Assembly: GCF_037975245.1 (NCBI RefSeq)
Contig: NC_092579.1
Location: forward strand, 10,531,678 to 10,595,677
Direction: 5' to 3'
Length of the DNA stretch: 64,000 nt
Origin: Apostichopus japonicus
Taxonomy: Eukaryota; Echinodermata; Holothuroidea; Aspidochirotida; Stichopodidae
How positions within the stretch are numbered: position 1 is the stretch's first letter; every line of letters starts with the position of its first letter. The notes under the pieces are model-generated. The model did no database searches. It was not told where the DNA came from and saw only the letters and a list, made by a program, of their open reading frames with translations. The position numbers and the translations under genes were made by a program. This document shows, one piece after another, positions 11,740 through 23,825 of the stretch.

Positions 11740-13010
11740 TTCTAGCTTGTAAACAGGAAATCTTGTTTGTTTGTTTTTATTTGTTTTTTTTTTACATAAA
11801 TATTTACATTATGAAGTTTTAAACTTTATAACTGTTAGCCCATAACCAAATTAACGTACAGTGAACATTACTGTTGTGTGACTTGCTGTATTAATTAGTT
11901 ACTTACAGATAATTTTAAAGCAATATAATGTTTATATTATCATGAAATCAACCTTTAATAATATACAAACAATAATAAAAATGCCAAAATTCATGAAAAT
12001 AAACAAATGGAAAGCTTAACCGGCACATGTCATTCACTGCAAAGTTCATTCACTTACAGAAATGTTCTTTTACATATTACTCAGGAGATATTTTATAATT
12101 CATATACCCACTTGCTGTCATTAAGTGGAATAAAATCAATAACATATGAGGTGAGTTTTTATTGTTTTTTTGAATCTGTATTTTCAAAACTGAAAATTTA
12201 TAAAATATAGTTTTTATTTTTTATAGTATGGTTTATATGTATAGTTTTTCATGAGGGCCCCTGGGGGCACCAGAATTTAGTAGGGGAACTTGCTACCAGA
12301 CCCCCATATGGCTACATGAGTCAAGACAAGTGCCTCCTGAGAAACTGCTTAAGAATCCCCCCCCCCCCCCACCCTTATCATCCATATGGATGAAATTTTA
12401 GGTTAGATAATATATCAGGCAATATTATACAGGTCATTTATAAGCTATAGTCAAGCCTAATTGGAACAGGCCCCTGCAAAATAGAAAACCTAAAAGATGT
12501 TGAACAAAGTTTGAGCAACTTACAAGTTATATGCCTATTTATGTGTATGGACAGTCATTTTTCATTATCACTGTATTATTCAAGTGTTTACTGCTAAGAA
12601 ACACCTGTTGTTGAGTGTTATAAAATGTTACTGCTGTACTTAGTAATTACTTTTTGTACTGTAACTGCCAACTTCATGAGGAATGGATCTGTGGCATCAA
12701 CAAAATTTTGGCTAAAGAAAAGTGGGATAGACAGCATATATGATGGGGTGGGGTAATGGCAAGTATAAAGAAGGAACAGGAGATGCAAATTTGGTAAATT
12801 TCTTCCCCACCCCCCCACCCATCAAAAAAAGAATCTGATGGAAATTAGAGCGGGGGGAAGAGTCATGTGAGGGATTATTTCATCCACTGTAGCAAAACCA
12901 CTGGTAAGGGGTATATTTTCCTTCTCTTTTATTGTTTTTATTGTTTTTGATACCATGTTCATTGATGTTTATTTCATAAATAGTATTTGCAAATTGACTT
13001 GTGGTTTGAA
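11740..13010. other. Gene-free stretch
   Basis: 12240-12380 holds a C/G-rich MITE-like remnant (GGGGCCCCTGGGGGCACC, then a long C run). 12790-12860 has another C-rich remnant. No gene is supported. Confidence 0.4.
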
Positions 13011-13019
13011 TGTTTGTAA

Positions 13020-13436
13020 TTCCGTACGTCCATAACTTTCAGACGTGTACGTCCATAACCATAAATCTGTACGTCCCTAACCACATACAAACAGCCATGG
13101 GACCTGCTTAGAAGCATGATATAAATTAATTCATTTTTGTGTTTGGAAACTTAGAGTCCTGTTAATAGTCACGTGTACTTCATTTGTTTTCAAGACGTCA
13201 AACTTCACAGAGTTTTGAAGTGTATTAAAAAGAATGAAAAGTCAGTTTCTCTGCTGCGTACGTCCACAGCTGGCTATTTTTCGAATGTTACTCAACAATG
13301 ATAAAAGTCGGGCAGCTGGTATTTATCATGATAATAGTACTAGGTTATGTTCATGACTTGACTATATAAAAAGTTAAGTTATACTTTTGGCTTGGATTAC
13401 AAGACTTGATAAACTCTCCGAAGTGTACGTCCATAA
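13020..13436 (+). repeat. Cluster of GTACGTCCATAAC motifs
   Basis: Five copies of GTACGTCC(A/C)TAAC or close variants at about 13024, 13049, 13071, 13258 and 13424, all in the same orientation. No inverted ends were found around them. Confidence 0.6.
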
Positions 13437-13520
13437 CTATGGAACTGCCCATATATAGCCTTGTTAATATCAGTAGGTGCTGTTAAATAACTTTTATGGA
13501 GCTTTAAGGAGGAAGAACAG

Positions 13521-14091
13521 AATTTCATAGAAAATGAGTTTCATACCTTGGGGCAAAACAGTGGAACATTTTTACCTATAAGCATCAGAGAAGCTCCTAA
13601 TTTAAATTGTTTTAAACGTTTACTACAGCCTTGCATTTAGGGTATATTTATCTACTTTAACATTATATATTTTTTTTATGATTTCATTTCTTTCCTATGC
13701 TCCTTTCATATTTTACTATCATCAGGGTTTTGTTTGTTTTCATTGTTTCCATTTCTTTCTGATATTTTCTATTTACTGTATGGGGAAGATGAGCTCTGGC
13801 TTACCCAGTCACCCTCAATTAAATAAAGTTAAAAAAATTAGTTGTAGTACGTAATTAAGTTTAATTAATTGTGTATACCTTAGGAATGTGTTAACACAAG
13901 TTAAGTGTTCAGTTATCGCTACGCCAATTACCTGTAGGATATGCTAGTTCATTTGGATGTTCTCGATTTGGACTTATGTTGTAAATAACTTTTACTTGGT
14001 ACCTTCTTTTCCATAAAATTTCACACGGAACTTTTCTACAAAATATATATTCGTCAATTCCAATACCACGCTCTTTCGACAACCTAACTAT
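13521..14091 (+). repeat. Tandem ~575-bp repeat, unit 1
   Basis: Starts GAATTTCATAGAAAA and ends CGACAACCTAACTAT where the next unit begins. It contains AATTAAATAAAGTTAAAAAA and a TTCGTCAATTCCAATACC word found in all units. An intact 'empty site' CTTTCATATTTTACTAT lies at about 13706-13722. Confidence 0.85.
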
Positions 14092-14283
14092 GAATTTCAT
14101 AGAAAACGAGTTTCTTACCTTGGGGCAAAACAGTGGAACATTTTTACCTATAAGCATCAGAGAAGCTCCTAATTTAAATTGTTTTAAACGCTTACTACAG
14201 CCTTACATTTAGGGTATATTTATCTACATTTACATTATATTATTGTTTTATTATTTCATTTCTTTCCTATGCTCCTTTCATAT
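14092..14283 (+). repeat. Tandem ~575-bp repeat, unit 2, left part
   Basis: Follows unit 1 directly, then is broken at CTTTCATAT by the inserted element. It resumes at 16555 and ends near 16773, with an internal deletion of about 200 bp relative to unit 1. Confidence 0.8.
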
Positions 14284-15059
14284 CCCTTATACAAATCAGA
14301 GCAAATGCAAATCGTGTGCAAATTGCATGCAAACTGTGTGCAAGTGAAAAGCATGCAACCGATTTGCATGGGCACGCTTTCTGCACGTAGTTTACACGCT
14401 CTCCGTATGCTTAAGCAGTTGCGTGCATTCTCGTATGCAACTAGCATGCATGCAAATAGGGTGGAGTTGACATGAAGCGCGTTTCTCCAGTTGAAATGCG
14501 TGTTTAAAAGTCCATTTGCATGCAATTTGGACTCTTTGAGTGTGGTTGAAGCGTGCAATTGGAACTTTGGATAATTTTGAAGTGGGCATGCATGCAATTG
14601 GCACACTGTTCATATTTTAAGCGTGCAGTAAATATAGAAGCGTGCATTTGTAAGATGGTCAGCTCTTACATGAAGTTTTCTTTTGTACCATAGTTTTACT
14701 TGTTTATTAGTACACTGTACAGTGCTCACTGTACAGAGGGCTATGCATTTGTACAGCATAGTCGAATGTTGTCTTGTGGCAGCAAAAGGGGGGGATTAAC
14801 ACCTTACCTCTTCTGGGTTGCTAGGCAACTATCTTGTTCTTCCTGGAAACTAGCGTTCACAGGAAATGGGGTCTGTGTGTATATATTATAGGAACAAAGG
14901 AGTTTTGTGAGGGGTATAGGGAGTCAGGCAGTTGACTATGAGTATTGGAGCAAGGCAGTTGCAAAAGAAGAGAAAGATAGTTTTAATGGCTGGATAGTTT
15001 GTTTGAAACCTTAATTTACATAGTTCAAGTTACTGTAGTCCTTAATTTTATGGAAGGAG

Positions 15060-15365
15060 TGATATTCAACTGACAGTCTGGGACACTATTTATTATACAG
15101 GATACTATTTACTATAAAGGATATTATTTTACAATAAAGGATATTCCGGGACAACCATCACTTATAAAGGACATTATTTTACTACAAAGGATATTGACAT
15201 TATTTTACTGAAAGGATACCCTGGAACTATTTCAATTAAAGGATACTATATTGTTGGGATCGGACATTCATAATACCATTTAATGTGTTCAACTGTACTG
15301 ATGTCGTGGAATATCTGATGTCGTGGAAGATATGATGTCGTAGAATAATTGATGTCACCAGCAGG
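15060..15365 (+). repeat. Short direct repeats inside the 2.27-kb element
   Basis: About six AAAGGATAYTATTTTAC-like units (15090-15250), then three to four GATGTCGTGGAATAT-like units (15300-15355). Confidence 0.7.
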
Positions 15366-15628
15366 CCAACTCACCAGAACAAACTTTTAAATTTAGTGTA
15401 TCTACTTTAACATTTGGGTGCGCACTTCACAACTGTAAGTTATTTTATTTAATTCTTTGATTGGGCCCAGATAAGCTGTATATTGTTTGTTATTCATAAT
15501 TATAATTTATTTTGATCCAATCCAGTTGAGTTTACATTTTTATGTGTCTTGCTCTGTGTTTGGTCATCACACCAAACCCAGAGTTCTCTGATCAAGAACA
15601 AACATTTATTTTCAGTGGCTAACACCCT

Positions 15629-15667
<39 letters not shown>

Positions 15668-15668
15668 G

Positions 15669-15706
<38 letters not shown>
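15629..15706. repeat. (TA)n with (TATG)n microsatellite
   Basis: Two TA runs around GTATGTATGTATG. Confidence 0.95.
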
Positions 15707-15712
<6 letters not shown>

Positions 15713-16554
15713 ATGAACATGTACCAATGTTATCCATATGTACAAATACATGTCATTTGAGGTCAAATTACTAAACATTGTTGGATCTACATGAAACTTG
15801 GTAACATTCATCATAGTGCCCTTGGTCTCTTGTTTATAAATCGTATTCCTATTGCAATAGTAGCAACACCATGTATTTTCTTTGACCATTTAATTGTTCC
15901 TAAGTAAATAAGAGAGAATTGAAAATATATTCCATGCACTTTTTTATCTACCTATTTCAATCTTCCAGGGAAGTTATTTTGTTCTAAATTTCAAAGTAAA
16001 TATTGAAAAAAAATTATAATTCAAAGAGAATTGAAAATATTCCAAGCATGTTTTTAATATTAATTTTGTTTTTCATCCAGTAATTAATGCACATATATAC
16101 CAACTGGATATCATGCGTGCATGCATGCATGCATGCAAAAGTTTGTCAAGCAGAGCACGTTTTTAAAATGCATGCGTGACAATTCAGCGTGCAAATTTGC
16201 ATGCATGCAAACGTTTGTCAAGCAGAGCGCGTTTTTAAGATGCATGCGTGCAAACGTTCCAATTGAGCGCAATTTGCATGTTCCCCACACGCATGCAAGA
16301 ATTGCATGCATGTAAATTCTACGCAGGCGTGCCAGGAGCATGCAGTTATATCCCCCTGCATGCGTGCCCGGAGAGTGCAATTTTATTCCCCTGCATGTGT
16401 GCACAGAGCGTGCAATTTTATCATTTGCATGCATGAAACAGTAATTGCATGCATGAAACGTTCCAAAAGAGCGCAATTTGCACATTCCCCACACGCTCTC
16501 TGCGCACATACCAAAATTGCACGCATGCAAAAGAAGGAAATATTTGTACGAGGG

Positions 16555-16773
16555 ATTTTACTATTCATCAGGGTTTTGTTTGTTTTTATTTTTTTCCATT
16601 TCTTTCTGATGTTTTCTATTTACTGTATGGGGAAGATGAGCTCTGGCTTACCCAGTCACCCTCAATTAAATAAAGTTAAAAAAAAAATAGTTGTAGTACG
16701 TAGTTCACAAGGAACTTTTCTACAAAATATATATTCGTCAATTCCAATACCACGCTCTTTCGACAACCTAGCT
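16555..16773 (+). repeat. Tandem ~575-bp repeat, unit 2, right part
   Basis: Resumes with ATTTTACTATTCATCAGGG and continues to CGACAACCTAGCTAT. The part from the TAGTACGTAGTT word to CACAAGGAACTTTTC is shortened. Confidence 0.75.
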
Positions 16774-17328
16774 ATGAATTTCCTTGGGGCAAAACAGTGG
16801 AACATTTTTACCTATAAGCATCAGAGAAGCTCCTAATTTAAATTGTTTTAAACGTTTACTACAGCCTTGCATTTAGGGTATATTTATCTACTTTAACATT
16901 ATATATTTTTTTTATGATTTCATTTCTTTCCTATGCTCCTTTCATATTTTACTATCATCAGGGTTTTGTTTGTTTTCATTGTTTCCATTTCTTTCTGATG
17001 TTTTCTATTTTCTGAGCTCTGGCTTACCCAGTGACCCTCAATTAAATCAAGTTTAAGAAAAAAAGAAGAAAAAAAGCTGTAGTACGTAGTTAAGTTTAAT
17101 GGATTGTGTTTACCTTTGGAATGTGTTAATACAAATTAAGTGTTACATAATCGCTACGCCATTTACCTGTAGGATAATCTAGTTTACTTGGATGTTCTAA
17201 ATTTGGACTTCTGTTGTAAATAACATTTACTTGGAAGCTTCTTTTCCATATCGTTTTCATGAGGAACTTTTCTACAAAATATATATTCGTCAATTTCAAT
17301 ACCACGTTCTTTCGACAACCTAACTATG
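16774..17328 (+). repeat. Tandem ~575-bp repeat, unit 3
   Basis: Same order of words as unit 1 (TTGGGGCAAAACAGTGG, then TTCATATTTTACTATCATC, then CGACAACCTAACTATG). Uninterrupted. Confidence 0.85.
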
Positions 17329-17654
17329 CAACTCTACAGAACCACTGCCGCCAACCAACCAGGAACCACACGCCCTGCTCTCAGTGACTTAACTCTATTG
17401 CAAGTAATTGAAATTAATTTGTTAATGTAATGTATGTTTTAATTATAGTGCAAAAGAACAAATTCTCTTTTCTCATCTCTTCTTTATGTTTGTGACTGTT
17501 GGTTAATCTTGAGTGGTTGAATCCCTCATATAGATAGCTAGGAGTCATGTAACAATAGTTTAATTAACCAGCATGCAAAAATGCATTGTGGTTTCGATGA
17601 TAAAACATGAGCAACTTTCTTCATGAATCTGACGTAATTTATGATGAGGGTGTA

Positions 17655-18225
17655 CATGGGTTTCACGATTTGACCTCTGATGACCCCAAATGACCTTTGG
17701 CCTCCATCAAAAACAATAGACTTCTTTAATTTAATGTGGTACTTCAGCACACTAAATAAGAGGTCGTTCCAAGCTTCCAGTATTGAGATGTCGTGATTAG
17801 AAGGTTTTCACAATTTGACCGCTGGTGACCCCAATAACCTTTGGCCTCCACCAAAAGCAATAGGCTACTTAAACAGAATGTGGTACTCATACACACCAAA
17901 TATGAGGTTTGCACATGCTTCCCTTCTTGAGATATCGTGTTTACAAGGTTTTCACAATTTGACCCCTGGTGACCCCAAATGACCTTTGACCTCTACCAAA
18001 AACAATAGACTTTTTGTAATCAATGTGGTACTTCTACACAGTAAGTATGAAGTTGGTCCAACCTCCCCTTCTTGAGATATCGATTTAAAAGGTTTTCAGT
18101 TTCCCTTCTGGTGACCCCAAATGACCTCCCCACAAAACAATAGGGTTCTTCTACTCAATGTGGTACTCATATACACCATATATTAGATTGGTCAGAGCTT
18201 CTCTTCTTGAGAAATCGTGTTTACA
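17655..18225 (+). repeat. ~145-bp tandem array, four units
   Basis: Units start TTCACRATTTGACC at 17662, 17807 and 17951, and a diverged one at about 18096. Each includes GACCCCAAATGACCTTTG and TGTGGTACT. Unit 3 holds TGACCTTTGACCT at 17980-17992, a DR1-type nuclear-receptor half-site pair. The array runs straight into the retrotransposon relic on its right. Confidence 0.85.
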
Positions 18226-18234
18226 AGCGAGGCG

Positions 18235-18687
18235 TCACACGCATACATGCACACATACGCCATCATGAATGCAAATGTTACGATTATCATCGAAACCAAA
18301 AATAGAGAGCTCTAGTCGTTCCTTAACACATAAATTAATATTAACAAATAAGCAGACCTCGCCACCCCTTCTTTCGTCACGGTGGTTTGCTAATAGAGTA
18401 TACTGGTTTATGTTTGTAAGGGGGGAAATTCGTTTATTGTACCACGTTTCTTTGAAGCCAATTATGGGAAAGTCGTAATTTAATAATGAGATCAAAGTTG
18501 TTATGTCGTTGAAACTTTTAATAAGACTTCGGCTATTATGATGGAATATTGTTAAAACGCTTTCATCTGACAGACATAAATTGTTCATAGATTCAATATC
18601 AGAGTACTCACATGGAGTATTTACCAAATCGTGGAAATCTCGATTACTTCGTGTTACATTGTTTATATTATCAGAAGGTAATGCCAT
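18235..18687 (-). pseudogene. Non-LTR retrotransposon endonuclease fragment
   Basis: The minus-strand frame shows the N-terminal half of an APE-type endonuclease: LTIFHHNSRSLIKSFND (the first-strand N-R-SL motif), then FPIIGFKETWYN (catalytic-Glu motif, x-ETW), then a YTLLANHRDERRGGEVCLFV block (R-x-GGxV). After this the frame degenerates into a CA-rich tail. The reverse transcriptase part is absent, so only a fragment of ORF2 remains. LINE-like families (CR1, Jockey, Rex groups) share these motifs; I cannot name the clade. Usual ORF2 length is around 900-1000 residues, so this is about one tenth. Confidence 0.75.
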
Positions 18688-18689
18688 GG

Positions 18690-19380
18690 CAAGCGAAATA
18701 AATTATATTAATAAGAACATCATTTCGGCTTTGTTCGTCCTTTGGATTGCGTGGTTTCTCCAGGTTTGCTTCTTTCTTTTGTAGAATTCGTCTGGATGTC
18801 CTCTATGAACTAGTTGCCCAGAATCTGTTAATCAAACACTCAGCATTGTTCTGTTCTCCCATCGTATACCTCCCTCCATCTCCTTCCAATAGATAACAAT
18901 AATGTTGATAATGTAATAAAATAACGAGCAAATGATATCAATTTCATTCTTGGGCAGACTATGAATCTTTATCTTGTCTACCTTGTCCATGGCTTATACA
19001 AATACATGATTCACCATAAAGACCACCTGTAGTTGTAATTGCACATGATATAATCAAATGCAGGCGTACTTATACTCGTAATGGAGTCCGTACTCGGGTA
19101 CACTTTTAAGCACTCGTTTTCGGTACTTTGTACTCACATTCGGAAAATCCAAATTTCATGAATATTCATAACTAGGGCAATTATGGTATGATGTAAAGAA
19201 GAACAAATTAATGAAGTCAAATTAGCAAAGGCTAAATCTTCATCAAATTTGCTTACTCCTACGTAACTCTGTCGTTATACTATTTTATCAAATTCATATT
19301 GCACGTGTAATAATTTTATTAAATACTGTATCATAATAAAAAAAAAAAATTATGCCTCTGATATGACCACTTGGTGAGGT
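18690..19380. other. No feature seen
   Basis: AT-rich sequence with GTACTCG words near 19070-19140. Nothing supported. Confidence 0.4.
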
Positions 19381-19395
19381 GTTTGAAACAATGCA

Positions 19396-19660
19396 GGACT
19401 ATGGTCGAGTGGATAAAGGCGGTGGCATTAGAACCAATGAAACATAATATCCGGGAGGTCGTGGGTTAGATCCCTGGCCGGCCAAAGTATAATGTCATCA
19501 GGCAAAACAGAGGTACGACATTCATTTCCGGTTGTCGTTTCCAGGCGGGGTCTATCAGTACGCTATACGCGTTGGCCATTATTTCGAAAGCCACGATGTG
19601 ACCTTAAGAGAGTTGAGAAAAACGATAATAAGTAAAGTTAGTCATTAATAAATTTAAAAA
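19396..19660 (+). mobile_element. tRNA-derived SINE
   Basis: The head resembles a tRNA with a long variable arm: A-box-like TGGTCGAGTGG at about 19402-19412 and B-box-like GGTTAGATCCC at 19464-19474 (one mismatch to GGTTCGANTCC). A non-tRNA body follows and ends in GATAATAAGTAAAG and an A-rich tail near 19660. RNA polymerase III would transcribe such an element from the internal boxes. It is not a functional tRNA because the cloverleaf is imperfect. Confidence 0.65.
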
Positions 19661-19664
19661 AAAA

Positions 19665-20690
19665 TTCTAACAATTTTAAGCATATGTAAATCTCGATAAG
19701 TGCATTTGTCTTGGAGTTTGTATTGAGCTTTGCTTGTTGCGTTTGAGATCTTTGACCTTAAAGCCTCAGAGGAGTTTGTATTGCTGATTGAATTAATAGA
19801 GGAATAAATATTATGTCTATACTCTAAGCTTATTATTTTCTTGCTCCGTTATTGTCAAAGTGATTCTCGCGCTGCATCCCCATACTCACATTTATATTCC
19901 TTGGGAGATCCGAGATATAACGGAACAGTAAAATGGGTCTTTCATTTTCTACGGTCCACAATTTTCTCATCTGAAAGTACGGTCTTTCAAATCGTAAACA
20001 AAACTCCAAAAATGAGCTTAATCTGTCAATTTAATAGCCAGCCAAATGGGCAATGTCTCTCCTGGTCTTTTTTCTACTAAACTAAACTATATACTTGAGT
20101 GTAGGAGTTAGCAATAGTTGGGAGTCTGTGGGCAAACCTAAGACTGATATTGTGGTGTTAATTTCTCAGGAATGTAGTACTAGGCTATAGTAGGTGCAAC
20201 AGATTGAATGGGTCTGTCGAGAGAAAAAAACCTGCAACAACTGAATACTGGTGTATGTTGTAGCTTATGCATTTTCCATTAACATATATACTATACGGTC
20301 ATGTCCTTAATAAGGTTTCATGGATCACACTGACATAGTGTGCCTACTTGTCAGTGTTGTCAACTGAGCACAGGGCTGATGACATCAATCAGTTTGTTAT
20401 TATGCAGACAGCAAATGGCCATAATGATAATTATTAATTGTTACTTATTCTTCATACTGCCCTTACTGGCCTTACCTGAACAGTGATGTATAAAAATGCA
20501 AGAAGTCGTTAAGCTTTTCATTTAAGAATCGTTTCAGCCTGTCCTATTTCAAACATATGATTGGCATGTTTCCACGTTACATAGCTTATCAAAATAGAGC
20601 TGTTCTGTAAAGCAAGAAAATCACACATATGCATGCATACAAACACACTCATATATAACAATTTCTGAATATCTTTTCAGCTGCCCAAAG
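19665..20690. other. No gene; short shared tail at 20057-20088
   Basis: CCTGGTCTTTTTTCTACTAAACTAAACT at this site recurs at about 24935-24962, so it is probably the 3' end of a retroelement family. Otherwise nothing is supported. Confidence 0.4.
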
Positions 20691-21440
20691 GTACTGGAAT
20701 GCAAGCTCTGTTGGGTGAATTAAAAAACCCTCATTGTACTCTTTTATCATGGTCAGCGTAGCTGGAACCAGCAATGATGGTGATGTGGATTTGACAGTAC
20801 CTAGACAAGAATTCAATAGCTGCTTTGTGTTGAAGTGGGTTCAACTTGCTCAAGGCCATGACAGGATGACGACTAGACATTAGGATGAATTATCTGTTGC
20901 AGAGCTCTATAAACCAGGCAGTTGTTAAAACATCCATTGGGTGACCCTCACAGTCTACCAGGCACTGCATCGCAGAAGCAAAATGAAGTGTGTGTGATAC
21001 CTTCATCTTATGAGAGTGGAATGGTATCAGTGTGGCTTCTGTCAATTTGGCTTCACGTCTTTGTTTTCTTGAAAGCTGAGAAGATCTTTCAGTGGTTTCA
21101 CACTGACCTCTGTACTTGACAATTCATGTGTATTTGCCAGCTCAGGAGGAAGCCAGATTTTAATTACATTAACCAATGCTGACTTTTTTTTGGACATGTG
21201 GTACATCTGCAAGGAGGTGAAGGAAGCAGTTGGAGTTGCATGGATGTGGAATCTTGTTGATAGTCTGGCAGTCTTATCCACAGATTATCCCAAAGCTTCT
21301 CCACATTGCCACATTCAGAACTTATTACATAAACTTGAAAATTGCAGGAATCTAACGAAGCACCCATCAAGGGAATTTGTTTGTATAATTATTGAAAGCT
21401 GTGACCTTCTGATGTGACAAACTAATGTGAAATAAAGGGA
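20691..21440 (+). other. Unrecognised region with a 75-codon frame at 21190-21417
   Basis: The frame from 21190 (MDMWYICKEVKEAVGVAWMW, ending CIIIESCDLLM) is moderately protein-like and is followed within about 20 bp by AATAAA. There is no convincing splice acceptor before it, and the opposite strand is also open. It may be a decayed coding fragment. I do not call a gene. Confidence 0.2.
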
Positions 21441-21559
21441 AGTAGATTACCTTGTAAATGAACCTTGTTATTGTTTGATTGTATCTAATGTTTGCAAAAT
21501 TTAAAGTTGCATGCTACCAATTGAAACATAATTCTTTCTCTATTAATGGGATATAAATA

Positions 21560-22165
21560 CTTCTCCTTAAAGGGTGTGGAGACTCCCGCACAAAGAAACG
21601 TCTCATGCCGGTTATCTGACCTAGTTTCGAATGCGGTGTAACAGAAGTGTTAGACACCACCATTGATCCCAGAAAATACACACACAGCTTGCTACCATCT
21701 GTAAATAGACATTAGTGTACAGTCAATACAAACATCACAGTCAATACCCACAACACAGTGCACATAGCAGCGTGGACATCTAAGGTCTAGATAAAAGATA
21801 ACAAGGTATCAGGTTTCATTACTGTCTGCATTTTGTAGCGACACAAAAAAAACTTCACTTGCAAGCAACGGAAAGTAAACTTTTTCAGAGCGCGGCATGC
21901 GGTTTAGGGCAAGTCTTCAATACCTTTAAATATACTGCATCGGTTGTTATCACTTGATCATTTGCTTGTGTGTGAGCTAAACAGCTTAAATAATATGTAA
22001 AAAATAATACAAACTTTCAAATTGCCAGATATTTACTTGCTCAAAATCATTATCCAATCAAGTACCTTCCTACGCCACTGCGAATATTTATCTTCTTTAA
22101 TGTGTAATTCCTTAAGAAAGGATCTGCATATGTATTAAAGCTTTGTTCTATGGACCAGACCTTTC
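21560..22165. other. Possible retroelement interior remnant, nothing recognisable
   Basis: Lies left of the polypurine tract of the LTR. No gag, protease, RT or integrase motif could be read. Confidence 0.3.
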
Positions 22166-22169
22166 CCTC

Positions 22170-22852
22170 AGGAGGGAGAGTGTTATGTAACCCACTTATT
22201 CATCTACCCTATTTCGTAATATAACTTACCATTCAAGTCTCCGAGTCTTCCGATTGTTACGATCCCAGGTGTGCTCACGCGCTCTACATAACTGGAACTC
22301 GCCAACAAAGTGTTTCTGCGGACTTCGTGAATATTCATAACTTACTGGAACATTCCTTTACACTCCGGGTATAAAAGCCGCACACGCCCGATTGAGCGCC
22401 CTCTCCGTTTTCTCCGTTCGTTCCGTTCAGAGGTTGTCGCCATACCTCTGATGGTTCCTTGGCATTGATTACTGTGCCCATTTTAAACACAGTATATATT
22501 TAACTCTATACTTTTGTCGGAACTCCGACCTACTCACTCTAATGGATTCGCGTCGCTCTATCTGAACTTTATCTACATCCAGCCGAACTACTTCTAAAGC
22601 AAGCCTGGACACTATCCGCCTGGCACTATAAGGTAACTCAAGAAATAAGCAGAAACTCTCCCCGGTTCTCCAAGTCCAGAAAGACGTTAATTGAATTAAG
22701 AATCTATAGTTATGTATTATGTTCATATTTATACTTTGTTCTGCCATGTAAATAGCTTATTAAATGCTTTAAACTTACTTTCATCCTTGTGTTCTCCGTT
22801 TTATGCCACGTGATCTGTTCTCCACATTAAGTATGAGAACGGTCACGTAACA
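22170..22852 (+). mobile_element. LTR of a retrotransposon with its polypurine tract
   Basis: The LTR runs from TGTTATGTAAC at 22181 to GTCACGTAACA at 22852, beginning TG and ending CA with a short TGTTA/TAACA inverted end. Just upstream is AGGAGGGAGAG (22170-22180), a polypurine tract as found directly before a 3' LTR. A TATA box (GGGTATAAAAGCC) is at about 22367, and TTATTAAATGC near 22760 may serve as poly(A) signal. No 5' LTR or coding part is seen, so this is the 3' end of an element that lost the rest. The LTR style fits Gypsy-type elements; this is an inference. Confidence 0.7.
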
Positions 22853-22854
22853 AA

Positions 22855-23001
22855 TCATAGTAACAACAACAATAATAATAATAACAATAAGAATGATGAG
22901 GATGACAATGACGATAATCATAATAAAAGTAATAATAGTAAAAACAACAACAACAATAAGAATGAATAATAATAATAATGATAATAATAATAATAATAAT
23001 T
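22855..23001. repeat. (AAT)n-rich microsatellite
   Basis: Imperfect AAT, AAC and GAT triplets next to the LTR end. Confidence 0.9.
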
Positions 23002-23825
23002 AAAGGCATTTATACATTAAGTTGCCCATGGATTGGTGTACCTGAAACTCTCGACCCGCCCACCCTCCCCACCTCACCCCTCCGCTTTTCTTAATGGATG
23101 TGTGCAAGTTATCATGGTTCACTTTTTTACTCAACAAATGCTGTAACATGCTTGGACCACATAAACACTGAATGCTCCAAACCACTGTACTTCAGATGTT
23201 GTCAGCAACTGTTTCCATCGTTGAGGCATTTCAAGTAACACACTTTGCATTGAATTGGTGCCTTCATGAATAAAATGTAGTAAAATAAACGAATAGTTAG
23301 GAAGCAATACAATATATTTTGTAGATTTCAGGAAGTTAAAAAAAAAATCAACAACTGTTCATAACTTTCTGCAGATCATTTCTCATGTTTTTGCTTCGTC
23401 GTGGCTCCTGCTTCAAGGTGTCCTGGGTATTATAGGGTATTACACAAAGTCATTGCCCACGAAACCATGAGTATGAAGCATTAAATTCAATGAATTTTTA
23501 ATTATTTCTAGAAGTTTATGCTCTTACTCATGTGCTATGATGATGCTATGATGGATGGCTAGTTCTCAATTAAAAAAGAACAAATTAAAACCATTAGATA
23601 AACACAATCATTTCACATACTGAGAGGTGCCTTGTACTTACTGCATTGGTCAGGAGAGAAAACCCATAGGTTACCTTCATGTTTAAAGTTAAGTCTCAAT
23701 TTTTCCATTTCTTCTTTGTTTTAAATGATTTGCTTGTAACCCTATCAATATTGTTTCCCAGAAGACATACTGTGTTTATGCTTCTAATTGGCAACACCTC
23801 TCAGGTTTAGTCAGATACCCCCAGC
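23002..23825. other. No feature seen
   Basis: AT-rich. No supported exon or repeat structure. Confidence 0.4.

Larger units (their letters stand above)
14284..16554 (+). mobile_element. 2.27-kb GCATGC-rich TIR element inserted in a tandem repeat
   Basis: Left end CCCTTATACAAAT, right end (reverse complement) CCCTCGTACAAAT: 13-bp inverted ends with two mismatches. Units 1 and 3 of the host repeat have no insert and read CATATTTTAC, whereas here CAT-AT is followed by the element and then AT-TTTAC, giving a 2-bp AT duplication. Both flank-proximal 350-450 bp are packed with GCATGC, TTGCATGC and GCGTGCAA words, some containing the octamer ATTTGCAT. The middle carries an AT microsatellite and short direct repeats. 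No transposase was recognised. The long frames read across the GCATGC zones (16111-16836) are repeat artefacts. Confidence 0.7.

Noticed and set aside
16111-16836. Long overlapping frames up to 176 codons on both strands
   Set aside because: They read GCATGC-type repeats (HACM, CMHA words) in several frames at once.
17655-18225. CRISPR-like array
   Set aside because: Units are ~145 bp without spacer structure, and the sequence is clearly metazoan.
19396-19481. Possible functional tRNA
   Set aside because: B-box mismatch, imperfect acceptor stem and an attached SINE body with an A-rich tail show a SINE.
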